From the NCBI GenBank assembly GCA_001874305.1, contig MPCU01000005.1, positions 248,001 to 312,000 on the forward strand: DNA of 64,000 nucleotides. The letters run 5' to 3'. Shown here piece after piece: positions 33,349 through 41,979 of the stretch; position 1 is the stretch's first letter, and each line of letters starts with the position of its first letter. Origin of the DNA: Bacteriovorax sp. MedPE-SWde. GTDB lineage: Bacteria; Bdellovibrionota; Bacteriovoracia; Bacteriovoracales; Bacteriovoracaceae. The position numbers were made by a program, and so were the translations under genes. Below the pieces are notes generated by a model, which saw only the letters and a list, made by a program, of their open reading frames with translations, searched no databases and was not told the DNA's origin.

Positions 33349-34657
33349 GAATTTAAATTTCTCTGAGTTACATAGTTCTTGTGAATATCTAAGAAGTCTC
33401 TTTATTTTGAATGAGTCTTGGAGATTTGGCAAGATTCAAAAGATCTTTAGCAGTGCTAAAATAATCGTTTTAAATATTCGTGTTCCTGGAAAAACAATAT
33501 ACCTTGGGATTGGAAGAGGAAATGACTTTTGTGGCACCTGGGCGTTGGAGAAGAATATCCCTTCGACGCATCGAATTGTTAAAGACCGCCTTCTAGAGTA
33601 TTTAAGAAGTAATGTTTCTGGAAAAAATGTAATAGATCTTAGTTGTGATGAAAAAGACAGATGTATAAAGATCACAATGCACGACAAGTCTGAGCTTCTC
33701 TTCTTTTGGAAAGGTAGAAGACTTCACTTCTCTCACACATATTATAAAGATGGTATTCAGTATTCATTTTCTCCTTGGGAGAACCTAAGTGTTGGAGAGG
33801 CGATAGAGTCTGGATTCGACATATTTGATAAAATAGATAGAAAGGAACTTGAGCTTAAGCAGTGCCGTGAGGACTTCTTGACTCCAGACTATGAAAAGCT
33901 ATTTGCCAAAGGTAAATTAAGCTCTAAGAAGATCAAGAAATCTGAAAGAAAGATACAGCTTATAGAGGGAGATCTAGCTCGATGTAGACTCTGGAAGGAG
34001 CTTCAAGCCGATGCTATAGAAGATAAGCTAGATCTTTCAAATAAAACTCTTAAATGGAAAAGCTTTAAAGTGAAGTTTGATCCTTCGCTTACTCACTTTC
34101 AAAGAAGAGACCTTGTCTTTTTCAAGATAAAGAAACTTAAAAAAGGTGAGAGTATTCTTGCAAATAGATTAGAAGAGGCTAAAACTGAATTGTTAAGTCA
34201 AACTCCTTCAGACAGTAAAGTTGAAGAAGCAATTGTATTTCCAATATGGTCAGAGCAAAAGAAGATCCGCGAAAAAACTGCTACGAGAAAAGAAGGATCA
34301 GTTTTCTATGAGTGGAATGATATTAAAATTGCAATTGGAACAACGGCTCAGGCAAATGATGACTTACGGAAGTCATGGTCTAAGAAAGATGATTATTGGT
34401 TCCATCTCGATGGGTATAAAAGTGCACATCTCTTTGTTAAGGGAGATGAACAATTGTCATATGAAAACATACAAGTATTTTCTTCTATCCTAGCAAATCA
34501 CTCGGGCTTTGAAGCAGAGATGATTCCAGTCATTTATACGAAAGTAGGTAATCTTAAAGGAATTAAAGGTATCGCAGGTACAGTTAACTACAAAAAAGAA
34601 AAACATCTACTTGTACAGAGAGTCAACTGGAAGGAAATAATTTCAACTAGTTGGTAA
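33347..34657 (+). CDS. NFACT/RqcH-like protein (fibronectin-binding A family)
   Basis: 436 residues. The N-terminal region (about 1-150) matches the NFACT-N pattern (SELHSSCEYLRSLF, then a beta-rich segment with YLGIG). The C-terminal 120 residues are the NFACT-R domain (YEWNDIKIAIGTTAQAN, DDYWFHLDGYKSAHLFVKG). Such proteins detect obstructed 50S subunits and help add Ala tails (RqcH), although the protein is shorter than the usual 550-570. Its divergent neighbour encodes MutS2, another ribosome-rescue-linked family, so the pair may share a stalled-ribosome theme. No Shine-Dalgarno is visible before ATG 33347. Confidence 0.85.
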   Translation: MNLNFSELHSSCEYLRSLFILNESWRFGKIQKIFSSAKIIVLNIRVPGKTIYLGIGRGNDFCGTWALEKNIPSTHRIVKDRLLEYLRSNVSGKNVIDLSCDEKDRCIKITMHDKSELLFFWKGRRLHFSHTYYKDGIQYSFSPWENLSVGEAIESGFDIFDKIDRKELELKQCREDFLTPDYEKLFAKGKLSSKKIKKSERKIQLIEGDLARCRLWKELQADAIEDKLDLSNKTLKWKSFKVKFDPSLTHFQRRDLVFFKIKKLKKGESILANRLEEAKTELLSQTPSDSKVEEAIVFPIWSEQKKIREKTATRKEGSVFYEWNDIKIAIGTTAQANDDLRKSWSKKDDYWFHLDGYKSAHLFVKGDEQLSYENIQVFSSILANHSGFEAEMIPVIYTKVGNLKGIKGIAGTVNYKKEKHLLVQRVNWKEIISTSW

Positions 34658-34699
34658 GAGAGTGAAGGGCATTTAAAATAGATCCAAAGAGGATTTATT

Positions 34700-35488
34700 A
34701 TGATGAAATACTTGTTTGCACTATTACTTGTAATTAGCTTTGCCTTTAACCAGGCCTTATCCAGTTCCCAAAATATCTTTGAGGACCACAAACTACAAAC
34801 ATACTCGCCACTAAAAGCAGGAGTGAAAGATTTACTCTTTGATATTAGAATGGATGGTCTGTTAGACAGTGTTAAGAAGACAACGTCATTAACAAGCTTA
34901 GAGGATTTGTATTTTAGAGTTTATTGGGCGTATCCAGGTCAGTATCGCATTGATGTGGAGGGGCTTCCTAAAGGCTTTAAGATGCTACGAAAGAATTTAA
35001 AATCTACTATCAAACCAATTGTTGATATTATTTTTTCTGATGACTTTGTAAGACAATTTGAAAGAGTTCCATTTATTAAGAATAGTAATAAGAAAAGAAC
35101 TTATGTGAAAAAGAAGCAGGCGGGCGAAGTTTCTAATATATCCGTGGAGTTTAATAAACGAGGAATTTTAAAAACTATAAATTCATCATCACCATATTCA
35201 AAATTTGAAACAACTTTTAACCATAAGTTAAGATCTTGGTCAAAAGGTAAGTATGTTATGGATAAAATAACAATTGCTGAAATGACTAATGGACTTGTTA
35301 GTACGAAGGTGTTTGATGTTGAAAGAGAACTACAGACAGGTGTCGGACTTCCTAAGAAAGTAACCATTGAACAGAGTCTTAAAAGAAAAGAAAAAGTAAT
35401 AAACTCGACAACTCAAAACTTTCACTTTACAAACTTTCATGTGAATACAGGTAAAGCTATAAGTATTATGAAAGGAAATAAGAGATAG
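34700..35488 (+). CDS. Secreted protein of unknown function, 262 aa
   Basis: Signal peptide at residues 1-21 (LLVISFAFNQALSS), no lipobox Cys, so periplasmic or outer-membrane associated. The mature part looks beta-rich, with RVYWAYPGQYRIDVEGLPKGF early and repeated strand patterns later, reminiscent in feel of LolA/LolB-type lipid-binding folds, but no family is recognised. AGAGG is 7 bases before ATG. It lies 2 bases before rlmI. Confidence 0.75.
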   Translation: MMKYLFALLLVISFAFNQALSSSQNIFEDHKLQTYSPLKAGVKDLLFDIRMDGLLDSVKKTTSLTSLEDLYFRVYWAYPGQYRIDVEGLPKGFKMLRKNLKSTIKPIVDIIFSDDFVRQFERVPFIKNSNKKRTYVKKKQAGEVSNISVEFNKRGILKTINSSSPYSKFETTFNHKLRSWSKGKYVMDKITIAEMTNGLVSTKVFDVERELQTGVGLPKKVTIEQSLKRKEKVINSTTQNFHFTNFHVNTGKAISIMKGNKR

Positions 35489-35490
35489 GT

Positions 35491-36660
35491 ATGAGAGAGT
35501 TTACACTAGATCCTAAAAAACAATCATTCATCGATAGAGGAGAATGTTTCTTCTATGAGAGAGACTTTGCAGAGTCTATAAAGTCATGTACGCCAGGTGA
35601 ATGGGCATTCATTAAATTAAAAGATAGAAAAATATTGGGTTTTATAAATCCATTTATTCTTGATGGGACATCTGTAACAGTCGTTGATACTGGTATAACT
35701 GATCCTGAACAATTTTTAAAAGTACAGATTAAGAAAACTGTAGAGAAGAGAAAGTTATTTGGATATGGAACGGGATCTCGAATTATCTATGGATTTGAAG
35801 ATAATCTTCCAGGAATAATCGCAGATATGTACTCAGAAGTAGTTCTTGTCCAGATTAATAATGCTGGTATGGATAGATATCGAGAGTTAATAAAAGATAC
35901 CCTTAAAGATCAATTAGAAAAAGAAATCATATTCTTAGATAATCAAAAGTATAGAGAGAAAGAAGGATTACCAGCCTTTGACAAAGAAAGTTTACCTGAG
36001 ATTATGAAAATTGAAGAATGTAACCTTAAGTATGAAGTGCCATCAGCTGTTATGCAAAAAGTTGGTTATTATTATGACCATAGAGAAAACCGCTTAAAGC
36101 TTGAAGGACTACTGAATCGATTTAATAGAGACTTCTCAAAAGGTGTAGACCTCTTTTGTTACATTGGTTCTTGGGGAATGCATGCTCTAAGGTCTGGTGT
36201 TGACCATGTTGAGTTTGTTGATCAAGGAAATATGGACTCTGTTGTCATGAATAATGTTGCGTTGAATGATTTCGATGTTAAGAGAGCAAAGTTCACGAGA
36301 CAGGATGTATTTAAATTCTTAGATGATTCAATAGAACAAGGAAAAGAGTTTGATCTTGTCGTCTGTGATCCTCCAGCTTTTACAAAGAATGCAAAGAACA
36401 AGAATAAGGCCTTGGCCGGATATGAAAAATTATATAATAAGATATTCAAATTGATGGAGCCTAATAGCATATTAGCTGCCGCATCATGTACTCAGAATAT
36501 TTCATTAGAAGAGCTTGATTTGGCGGTTGTTAAAACAGCACAAAAGAATGGCCGAAAAGTCCAAGTTTTGGATCTTGGTATTCAAGGGTGGGACCACCCT
36601 GTAAAAACCTTAAAATCAAAATCAAATTATATTAAATATCTATGTTATATAGTGGAGTAA
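35491..36660 (+). CDS. rlmI: 23S rRNA m5C methyltransferase RlmI-like
   Basis: Class I SAM-dependent methyltransferase with an N-terminal PUA-like domain (about residues 1-80) and a catalytic domain with VDLFCYIGSWGMHAL as motif I, VVCDPPAFTK as motif IV and AAASCTQNIS containing the second conserved Cys. This arrangement is that of RlmI, which makes m5C1962 of 23S rRNA. Length 389 fits. The Cys in SCTQ is a likely catalytic nucleophile. Confidence 0.9.
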   Translation: MREFTLDPKKQSFIDRGECFFYERDFAESIKSCTPGEWAFIKLKDRKILGFINPFILDGTSVTVVDTGITDPEQFLKVQIKKTVEKRKLFGYGTGSRIIYGFEDNLPGIIADMYSEVVLVQINNAGMDRYRELIKDTLKDQLEKEIIFLDNQKYREKEGLPAFDKESLPEIMKIEECNLKYEVPSAVMQKVGYYYDHRENRLKLEGLLNRFNRDFSKGVDLFCYIGSWGMHALRSGVDHVEFVDQGNMDSVVMNNVALNDFDVKRAKFTRQDVFKFLDDSIEQGKEFDLVVCDPPAFTKNAKNKNKALAGYEKLYNKIFKLMEPNSILAAASCTQNISLEELDLAVVKTAQKNGRKVQVLDLGIQGWDHPVKTLKSKSNYIKYLCYIVE

Positions 36661-36663
36661 AAA

Positions 36664-37614
36664 ATGGAAGAAAACCTAAGAGAAAAAGTAAGTAGTTTAT
36701 TAGAACAGGCAAAGAAAGTAGTTTTTGGGCAAGATTATCTACTCGACTCGATTATTGCAGCACTTGTATGTGAAGGACACTTACTAATTGAAGGTATGCC
36801 TGGTTTAGGGAAAACTCTGAGTGTATCTACGATGAGTAAATTATGTGATCTATCATTTAAAAGAGTTCAGTTTACACCAGATCTACTTCCATCTGACCTT
36901 GTTGGTACTATGGTTTATAGTCAACAAAGAGAGGAGTTCTCTACAAAGTTTGGACCAATTTTCACTCAATTGTTACTTGCCGATGAAATCAATAGATCAC
37001 CTGCAAAAGTTCAGTCTGCTTTACTTGAAGCGATGGCCGAAAAACAGGTTACTATTGGAGATAATACACATAAATTATCCAGCCCATTCGTTGTTTTAGC
37101 GACTCAAAACCCTATTGAGCAGGAAGGTACTTATCCTCTTCCTGAAGCTCAACTTGACCGTTTTATGATGAAAGTGAGTGTAGAGTATCCAGACTTTGAA
37201 GCTGAGAAAAGTATTTTAGATCTAAAAGATACAGACAAAGTCGATATATCATCGATGCTATCTACAGACGATATTCTTGAGATTAGAGATGAAGTAGATA
37301 AAGTATATGTTGATGAAAAAATGAAAGATCTAATTGTTAGAATCGTAAGAGGTACAAGACCTGGGGACAAGTACTTCAGCCCTGATTTTGAAGGACTTGT
37401 TCAAGCTGGTGCATCCCCAAGGGCCGCAATCTGGCTACAGAAACTAGGGAAATTTTATGCATTCATCGAGGGGCGTGATTATGTTTCTCCTGACGATATT
37501 ATGAAAGTTGTTCCATCTGTATTAGGACATAGATTAATCTTAACTTATGAAGCTTCCATTGATGGAGTTAATGCAAGAGATCTGTCTTTGCGTATTGCTC
37601 AGGGACTAGTGTAG
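36664..37614 (+). CDS. MoxR family AAA+ ATPase
   Basis: 316 residues. Walker A is EGMPGLGKTL, Walker B is LLLADEINRSPAKVQ, with sensor LATQNPIEQEGTYPLPEAQLDRF. MoxR ATPases act as chaperones for metal-cofactor or VWA-domain proteins. It opens the operon of DUF58 and VWA genes here, so its partners are the BatA and BatB-type proteins. The next gene starts 3 bases downstream. Confidence 0.95.
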   Translation: MEENLREKVSSLLEQAKKVVFGQDYLLDSIIAALVCEGHLLIEGMPGLGKTLSVSTMSKLCDLSFKRVQFTPDLLPSDLVGTMVYSQQREEFSTKFGPIFTQLLLADEINRSPAKVQSALLEAMAEKQVTIGDNTHKLSSPFVVLATQNPIEQEGTYPLPEAQLDRFMMKVSVEYPDFEAEKSILDLKDTDKVDISSMLSTDDILEIRDEVDKVYVDEKMKDLIVRIVRGTRPGDKYFSPDFEGLVQAGASPRAAIWLQKLGKFYAFIEGRDYVSPDDIMKVVPSVLGHRLILTYEASIDGVNARDLSLRIAQGLV

Positions 37615-37617
37615 AAA

Positions 37618-38463
37618 ATGAATACTAAAGAAGTCCATAAAATAGTCGCGGGTATAAAAACGAGTTTGTTTAAAAACTCTAACTCATTTTCTATTGGTAT
37701 GCTTAAATCACACTTTAAGGGTACTGGGCTTAAATTTAAAGAACACCAGGTTTATACACATGGTGATGATGTTCGTTTCATTGATTGGAAAATGCTTGCG
37801 AAGACTAACACTCCTTATGTGAAAACGTTTGAAGAAGAGAGAAATGTAGAAATAACAATTATCCTAGATTGTTCTCGTGGAATGTTCATGGGGTATGAAG
37901 GCAAGAGTAAGGTTGAAGCAGCTATTGAGGTTGTTTCTCTCCTTTATCTTCTTTCTGGTATGACTAAAGACTTCGTGCAAACAGTAATTTGTACAGGAAC
38001 TAAAATTATTAGAGTACAAAAGAAGAATGGAGATGCTGGAATAGTAGCATTTGTAAATTGCTTAAAAAGTGAAGGGATAATTAACGACGAAGGTAGAATT
38101 AATTATTCTTATATCTCAGAAGCAGGAAGTCGTGAAGAATATGAGCAACAGATAGTACGAGAGTTTTATAGAAAGAGAGAACTAGTGATATTAAGTGACT
38201 TCTATGATTTCCTAGAAGTCGAAAGCTTAAGGAAGCTAGTTTCTAGAAAACATGTACATGCATTTCGCTTATTAACACCCCTAGACTATGCTGAAAACTT
38301 CAAATATTCAATCAAGGGGGAGTCCTTTGATGGAAAGAAATCAGGTGTTGTTGACGTAAAGCTTTTATCAAAAGATATCTTATCAAAGAATCCAATACTA
38401 AGAGTTAAAGACCTCTTTCTTGAAAAGAGATACCTTGAGGATTTTGTTAAGGAGATGCTGTAA
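37618..38463 (+). CDS. DUF58 protein
   Basis: 281 residues, cytoplasmic, a VWA-related fold. The DUF58 signature is seen in YTHGDDVRFIDWKMLAKTNTPYVK and in ITIILDCSRGMFMG, where D-x-S-x-x-M replaces the classical MIDAS DxSxS. In Bat operons this partner sits between MoxR and the membrane VWA proteins. Stop and next start overlap by one base (TAATG). Confidence 0.92.
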   Translation: MNTKEVHKIVAGIKTSLFKNSNSFSIGMLKSHFKGTGLKFKEHQVYTHGDDVRFIDWKMLAKTNTPYVKTFEEERNVEITIILDCSRGMFMGYEGKSKVEAAIEVVSLLYLLSGMTKDFVQTVICTGTKIIRVQKKNGDAGIVAFVNCLKSEGIINDEGRINYSYISEAGSREEYEQQIVREFYRKRELVILSDFYDFLEVESLRKLVSRKHVHAFRLLTPLDYAENFKYSIKGESFDGKKSGVVDVKLLSKDILSKNPILRVKDLFLEKRYLEDFVKEML

Positions 38464-39239
38464 TGAATACTTTGCGCATAATAATATTCTTGGTTCTATC
38501 TCTTAACAGTTTAGCTTATGAAATAAACTCTAAGTTAGAGTTAGTTGAAGGAAGTGCAAAGTGGACTGAAGGTGAAACTCGTAAAGCTAAATTAACAATT
38601 TGGCCAATTGAAGAAATTGATTCAGACTATATAAATAAAGAACTATTGGGTAAGGATCTTGTCGATCACTTCTTTGTTTCAAAAGTAATATCAAGTAGCT
38701 TCTCTAAGAATAATCCTACCGCCTATGAAATGGTAATGAATATTACTTTGAAAAATTATTTCAATCAAAGAAAACCTCTGTTGTTAAGTTACAAAGCTTT
38801 AAATATTCCAGTCACATTAAGTGGAATAGAAATCTTTGAAGATAAGAACCGAATCAAAGAGTATCTTGTGATTGACGCAAACTCTGGTGCACTAGTTGAA
38901 GGTATTAAGATTAATTGGATGATCGTTTTTGTTACCTTGCTAGTCCTATTACCTCTTGGTTACTTTGGTATAAAGCAATTTAGGAAGATAAAGGCCAAGA
39001 AGATTGAATTACAAAATAAACAAAGATGGAAAGACGTAATAGTAAAAACAAATAGTAGAGAAGAAGTAGAAGATCTCTACAAAATGAGAGATGAGTGGAT
39101 GCCAGTCTATGGTGGAAATAATCCACAATTCCAGAATTTATTAAATATTATTGATAAACATCAATATAAGAAAGAATGGAATACAGAAATAAATAGTGAG
39201 ATAGATTTTATTCTAGAAGAAATTAAGGATTCGCTATAA
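38463..39239 (+). CDS. Membrane protein in Bat operon (DUF4381 position)
   Basis: 258 residues. Signal-like N-terminus (residues 1-18), an exported region to about residue 140, one membrane helix (about 150-172, IVFVTLLVLLPLGYFG) and a charged cytoplasmic tail. No sequence family recognised by eye, but the gene occupies the place of the DUF4381 gene found in MoxR-DUF58-BatA operons and is probably its divergent counterpart. Overlaps both neighbours by one base. Confidence 0.72.
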   Translation: MNTLRIIIFLVLSLNSLAYEINSKLELVEGSAKWTEGETRKAKLTIWPIEEIDSDYINKELLGKDLVDHFFVSKVISSSFSKNNPTAYEMVMNITLKNYFNQRKPLLLSYKALNIPVTLSGIEIFEDKNRIKEYLVIDANSGALVEGIKINWMIVFVTLLVLLPLGYFGIKQFRKIKAKKIELQNKQRWKDVIVKTNSREEVEDLYKMRDEWMPVYGGNNPQFQNLLNIIDKHQYKKEWNTEINSEIDFILEEIKDSL

Positions 39240-40231
39240 TGACTTCAGATTGGACATTACTAGATCCATATCAAGGGCTATGGGCCATTGCTGGTCTACT
39301 TTTTTGGGTGATCGACTACTTTAGAATTGGTAAGAAGGTTGAATTAGTTTTACCTCCCTCATTTGATAAATCGTTAGGTAGATTTTCTTTTAAGAAAGTT
39401 CCTGTTCTTTTAATTGCTGTCATTGCTTGGACCTTTATTGGATTTGCATTAATGGGACCAAGAAAGCCAATAGGAAGATCAAATGCACAAAAAGAAATTA
39501 ACGACATTTATTTTGTAGTCGATGTTTCACGCTCAATGCTAGCAGAGGACTTTCCTCCTAATAGGCTAGAAGCAGCTAAAAATAATATTAGAAAGTTTAT
39601 AGAGTTAAGTCCTGTTGATAGAATTGGGATAGTTATGTTCGCTGATAAGGTTTTTACTCTAATGCCTGCGACTCCAGATTTAGAACTAGTAAAGCAGTCA
39701 GTTGATCAAATAAGAATTGGTTTTTTAGGGTCAGGTACTAATATTGGAGATGCTCTTGGCTTAGCAATTGCTCGTTCAAAATCAAGTATTGCTGAAAATA
39801 AAAGTATTGTTTTACTGACTGATGGCGCCAGTAATGTGGGATTGATCTCACCACAGGAGGCGGCGCAAAAAGCAAAAGATAATGGAATTAAAATCCACAC
39901 TATTGGTATCGGTGGTGATCCTAATGCAAAACTACCAAATGGTAGAAATGTATTTGGAAGAAAAAGGTATGTGAAAATACCTGGTGGAAGCATGGACTTT
40001 AAGGCCCTTGAAGAATTATCAGAAATCTCTGGTGGAGAAAGCTTTGTAGCTGGTAATTCAGATGCCTTGAATGAAGTACTTGATGCCATAAATAAACTAG
40101 AGCGTAAGAAAGTCGAAATTACAGGACGTATTGTATATAAAGAGTTGTACTTACTATACCTCAGTATAGGAATTGGACTCCTCGTAATTGTGGAGATATT
40201 TCGCAAGCTCCTTCTTAGGGAGGCCCAGTAA
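39239..40231 (+). CDS. batA: BatA-like VWA membrane protein
   Basis: 330 residues. Membrane helices near 14-30, 60-77 and 305-325 flank a VWA domain (about 90-295) with an intact MIDAS in FVVDVSRSM (DxSxS), the Thr in SGTNIGDAL and the Asp in LLTDGASN. BatA is an inner-membrane protein of the aerotolerance operon, with the VWA domain facing the periplasm. Stop and the next start overlap by one base. Confidence 0.92.
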   Translation: MTSDWTLLDPYQGLWAIAGLLFWVIDYFRIGKKVELVLPPSFDKSLGRFSFKKVPVLLIAVIAWTFIGFALMGPRKPIGRSNAQKEINDIYFVVDVSRSMLAEDFPPNRLEAAKNNIRKFIELSPVDRIGIVMFADKVFTLMPATPDLELVKQSVDQIRIGFLGSGTNIGDALGLAIARSKSSIAENKSIVLLTDGASNVGLISPQEAAQKAKDNGIKIHTIGIGGDPNAKLPNGRNVFGRKRYVKIPGGSMDFKALEELSEISGGESFVAGNSDALNEVLDAINKLERKKVEITGRIVYKELYLLYLSIGIGLLVIVEIFRKLLLREAQ

Positions 40232-41979
40232 TGAGTTTTATAAATTATCCAATGATGTTTTCAGGACTACTCATTATCATAATAATGATGGTGTTGATTC
40301 AACGCTATGAGAAATCATTTTTTAATAAAGTTAAAATGTACTGGTTTATGGATATGAGTAAATCTCGTAAAATATCCTTTGCTCTATTCCTACTTTCATT
40401 TGTGACTTTTGCAATTTCTTTGGGAGATCTAAGAGGGAAGGAAATTCTTGTAGAGTCTAATGTTCCACTACAAAAAACAGTGGTTCTCATCGATAGTTCA
40501 GCAAGTATGTTAGTTGAAGATGTAAGACCAAATCGAATTAAGAAAGCTGGGCTTATAGCACGACACTTTATAAGAAACTCATTTGGCCACCAAGTTTCAC
40601 TATCTGTTTTTTCGGATATCCAAAAGAAGATTGTTCCATTTACTGATGATATAGAAATTTTAGAGGCAAGGCTTCAGACTTTAATGGATAGTCAGCCAAA
40701 AGGAAGCTCCAACTTATCTCTTGCAATCAAAGAAGCTTCTCAATACTTCAAAGGTAAAGACGGTTATGGAGCTGGAAATATTCTGCTTATAACGGATGGT
40801 GAAGAGCATAGCTCGGTTAAAATTGAGTTACCAAAAGAAATTAATTTGGCAATTGTAGGTATAGGATCTGAAAAAGGTGGCAGAATTCCTCTTCGTCGTA
40901 GAGATGGAAGTTTTGCTCGATATAAGAAGTTTGGAAAAACTGAAGTTATCTCAAAGTTAAATAAATCCTTTTTTACTAATCTCCTTAGTGAGGTGGCAAG
41001 CGGTAAGATTTGGTATGTGCAGTCATATAGTCTTCCTACTGAGCAAATTTTGAAGTTCTTTTCTACAAAACATAAAGAATCTTTTAGTAAGGGCTCTTTT
41101 AGGCAGCGACCAGTCTCTGGATATTGGCTAATTAAGCTTGCAGTTGTTTTCTTTGTACTCTCAGTAGTGTTTTCTCGATTTAAAAGCTTTGTTCCCGTAA
41201 TGCTTATTTGTCTGATTTCATTTAACTCTTTTGGCTCAGGTGAAAAGGAAGCACTGTTAAATAAGTTTAAAGTGGGAAATATAAGTAAGAAAGAAAAGCT
41301 GCGACTTGCTGAGATTTTTTCTAGGACAAAAGGAGAAGAAAAAAAGAGTGTACTTCTTTATCAAAATGCTCTGAAGGATATAGATAGAGAAGGAACAGAA
41401 GATCTCTTTAATTTCGGAACTTCTTTATTAAAAACAGGGAATGTTAAAGACGGTATAGAACTTTATAAATACTTAGATGATAATAGATCACTTAGTCCTG
41501 AAATGTCTGAAGTAGTTAAGAAACATATTCAACTGGCCTTTAATAAGCAGAAAAAGAAAAAAGGTGGCAAAGGTAAGGACGATAAGAAGAAGCAAGATAA
41601 AAAAGATAAGAAGGATAAGAAAGAAAACAAAGAAGATAAGAAGAGTAGTAAAGGTAAGCCTCAAAAAGATAACAAGAAGAATAAAGAAGATAAAAAAGAC
41701 AAAAACAAGAAAAAGAAGGATGGCAAATCCGGAAAAGACGATAAAGACAAAGAAGATAAAGATAAAAAAGATAAAAAGAAAGACGAAGGTAATAAAGATA
41801 AGAAGAAAAAAAATAAAAAAAAGAAGTGGGATGACGTAAAGAAACAAGTCGAAAAGAAGAAGAAAACATCTACAGTTAAAGGTGTATTAAAACAAATAAT
41901 GAATGATGATGGGAACTTACAACGTAAATTCTTAGATACTTCGTCTGAAAATAAGAAAAATGGTATGAAGGATTGGTAG
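40231..41979 (+). CDS. batB: BatB-BatC fusion: VWA protein with TPR-like and lysine-rich tail
   Basis: 582 residues. Two N-terminal helices (about 5-22 and 45-62), then a VWA domain (about 88-270) with MIDAS DSSAS and LITDGEE. Helices near 295-330 are followed by a TPR-like stretch (about 345-430, with YQNALKDIDREGTEDLFNFG) that resembles BatC, and then a 110-residue low-complexity tail dominated by Lys and Asp. BatB and BatC are usually separate genes; here they seem joined. The tail is encoded by an A-rich tract at 41546-41880. Confidence 0.85.
   Translation: MSFINYPMMFSGLLIIIIMMVLIQRYEKSFFNKVKMYWFMDMSKSRKISFALFLLSFVTFAISLGDLRGKEILVESNVPLQKTVVLIDSSASMLVEDVRPNRIKKAGLIARHFIRNSFGHQVSLSVFSDIQKKIVPFTDDIEILEARLQTLMDSQPKGSSNLSLAIKEASQYFKGKDGYGAGNILLITDGEEHSSVKIELPKEINLAIVGIGSEKGGRIPLRRRDGSFARYKKFGKTEVISKLNKSFFTNLLSEVASGKIWYVQSYSLPTEQILKFFSTKHKESFSKGSFRQRPVSGYWLIKLAVVFFVLSVVFSRFKSFVPVMLICLISFNSFGSGEKEALLNKFKVGNISKKEKLRLAEIFSRTKGEEKKSVLLYQNALKDIDREGTEDLFNFGTSLLKTGNVKDGIELYKYLDDNRSLSPEMSEVVKKHIQLAFNKQKKKKGGKGKDDKKKQDKKDKKDKKENKEDKKSSKGKPQKDNKKNKEDKKDKNKKKKDGKSGKDDKDKEDKDKKDKKKDEGNKDKKKKNKKKKWDDVKKQVEKKKKTSTVKGVLKQIMNDDGNLQRKFLDTSSENKKNGMKDW
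41546..41880 (+). repeat. A-rich low-complexity coding repeat (Lys/Asp tail)
   Basis: About 330 bases made almost only of AAA, AAG, GAT, GAA and GAC codons. It includes runs of eight A at 41806-41813 and 41815-41822, prone to replication or transcription slippage. The plus strand is strongly purine-biased. It encodes the highly charged tail of the BatB/BatC protein. Confidence 0.85.

Noticed and set aside
41564-41839. 91-residue Lys/Arg-rich plus-strand frame
   Set aside because: It is the shifted frame of the same lysine-rich repeat and lacks a ribosome site.
41488-41869. Two hydrophobic open frames (119 and 109 residues, Phe/Leu/Tyr-rich) on the minus strand
   Set aside because: They are the reverse reading of the A-rich lysine tail of the BatB/BatC fusion, so the T-rich strand gives Phe and Leu by composition alone.
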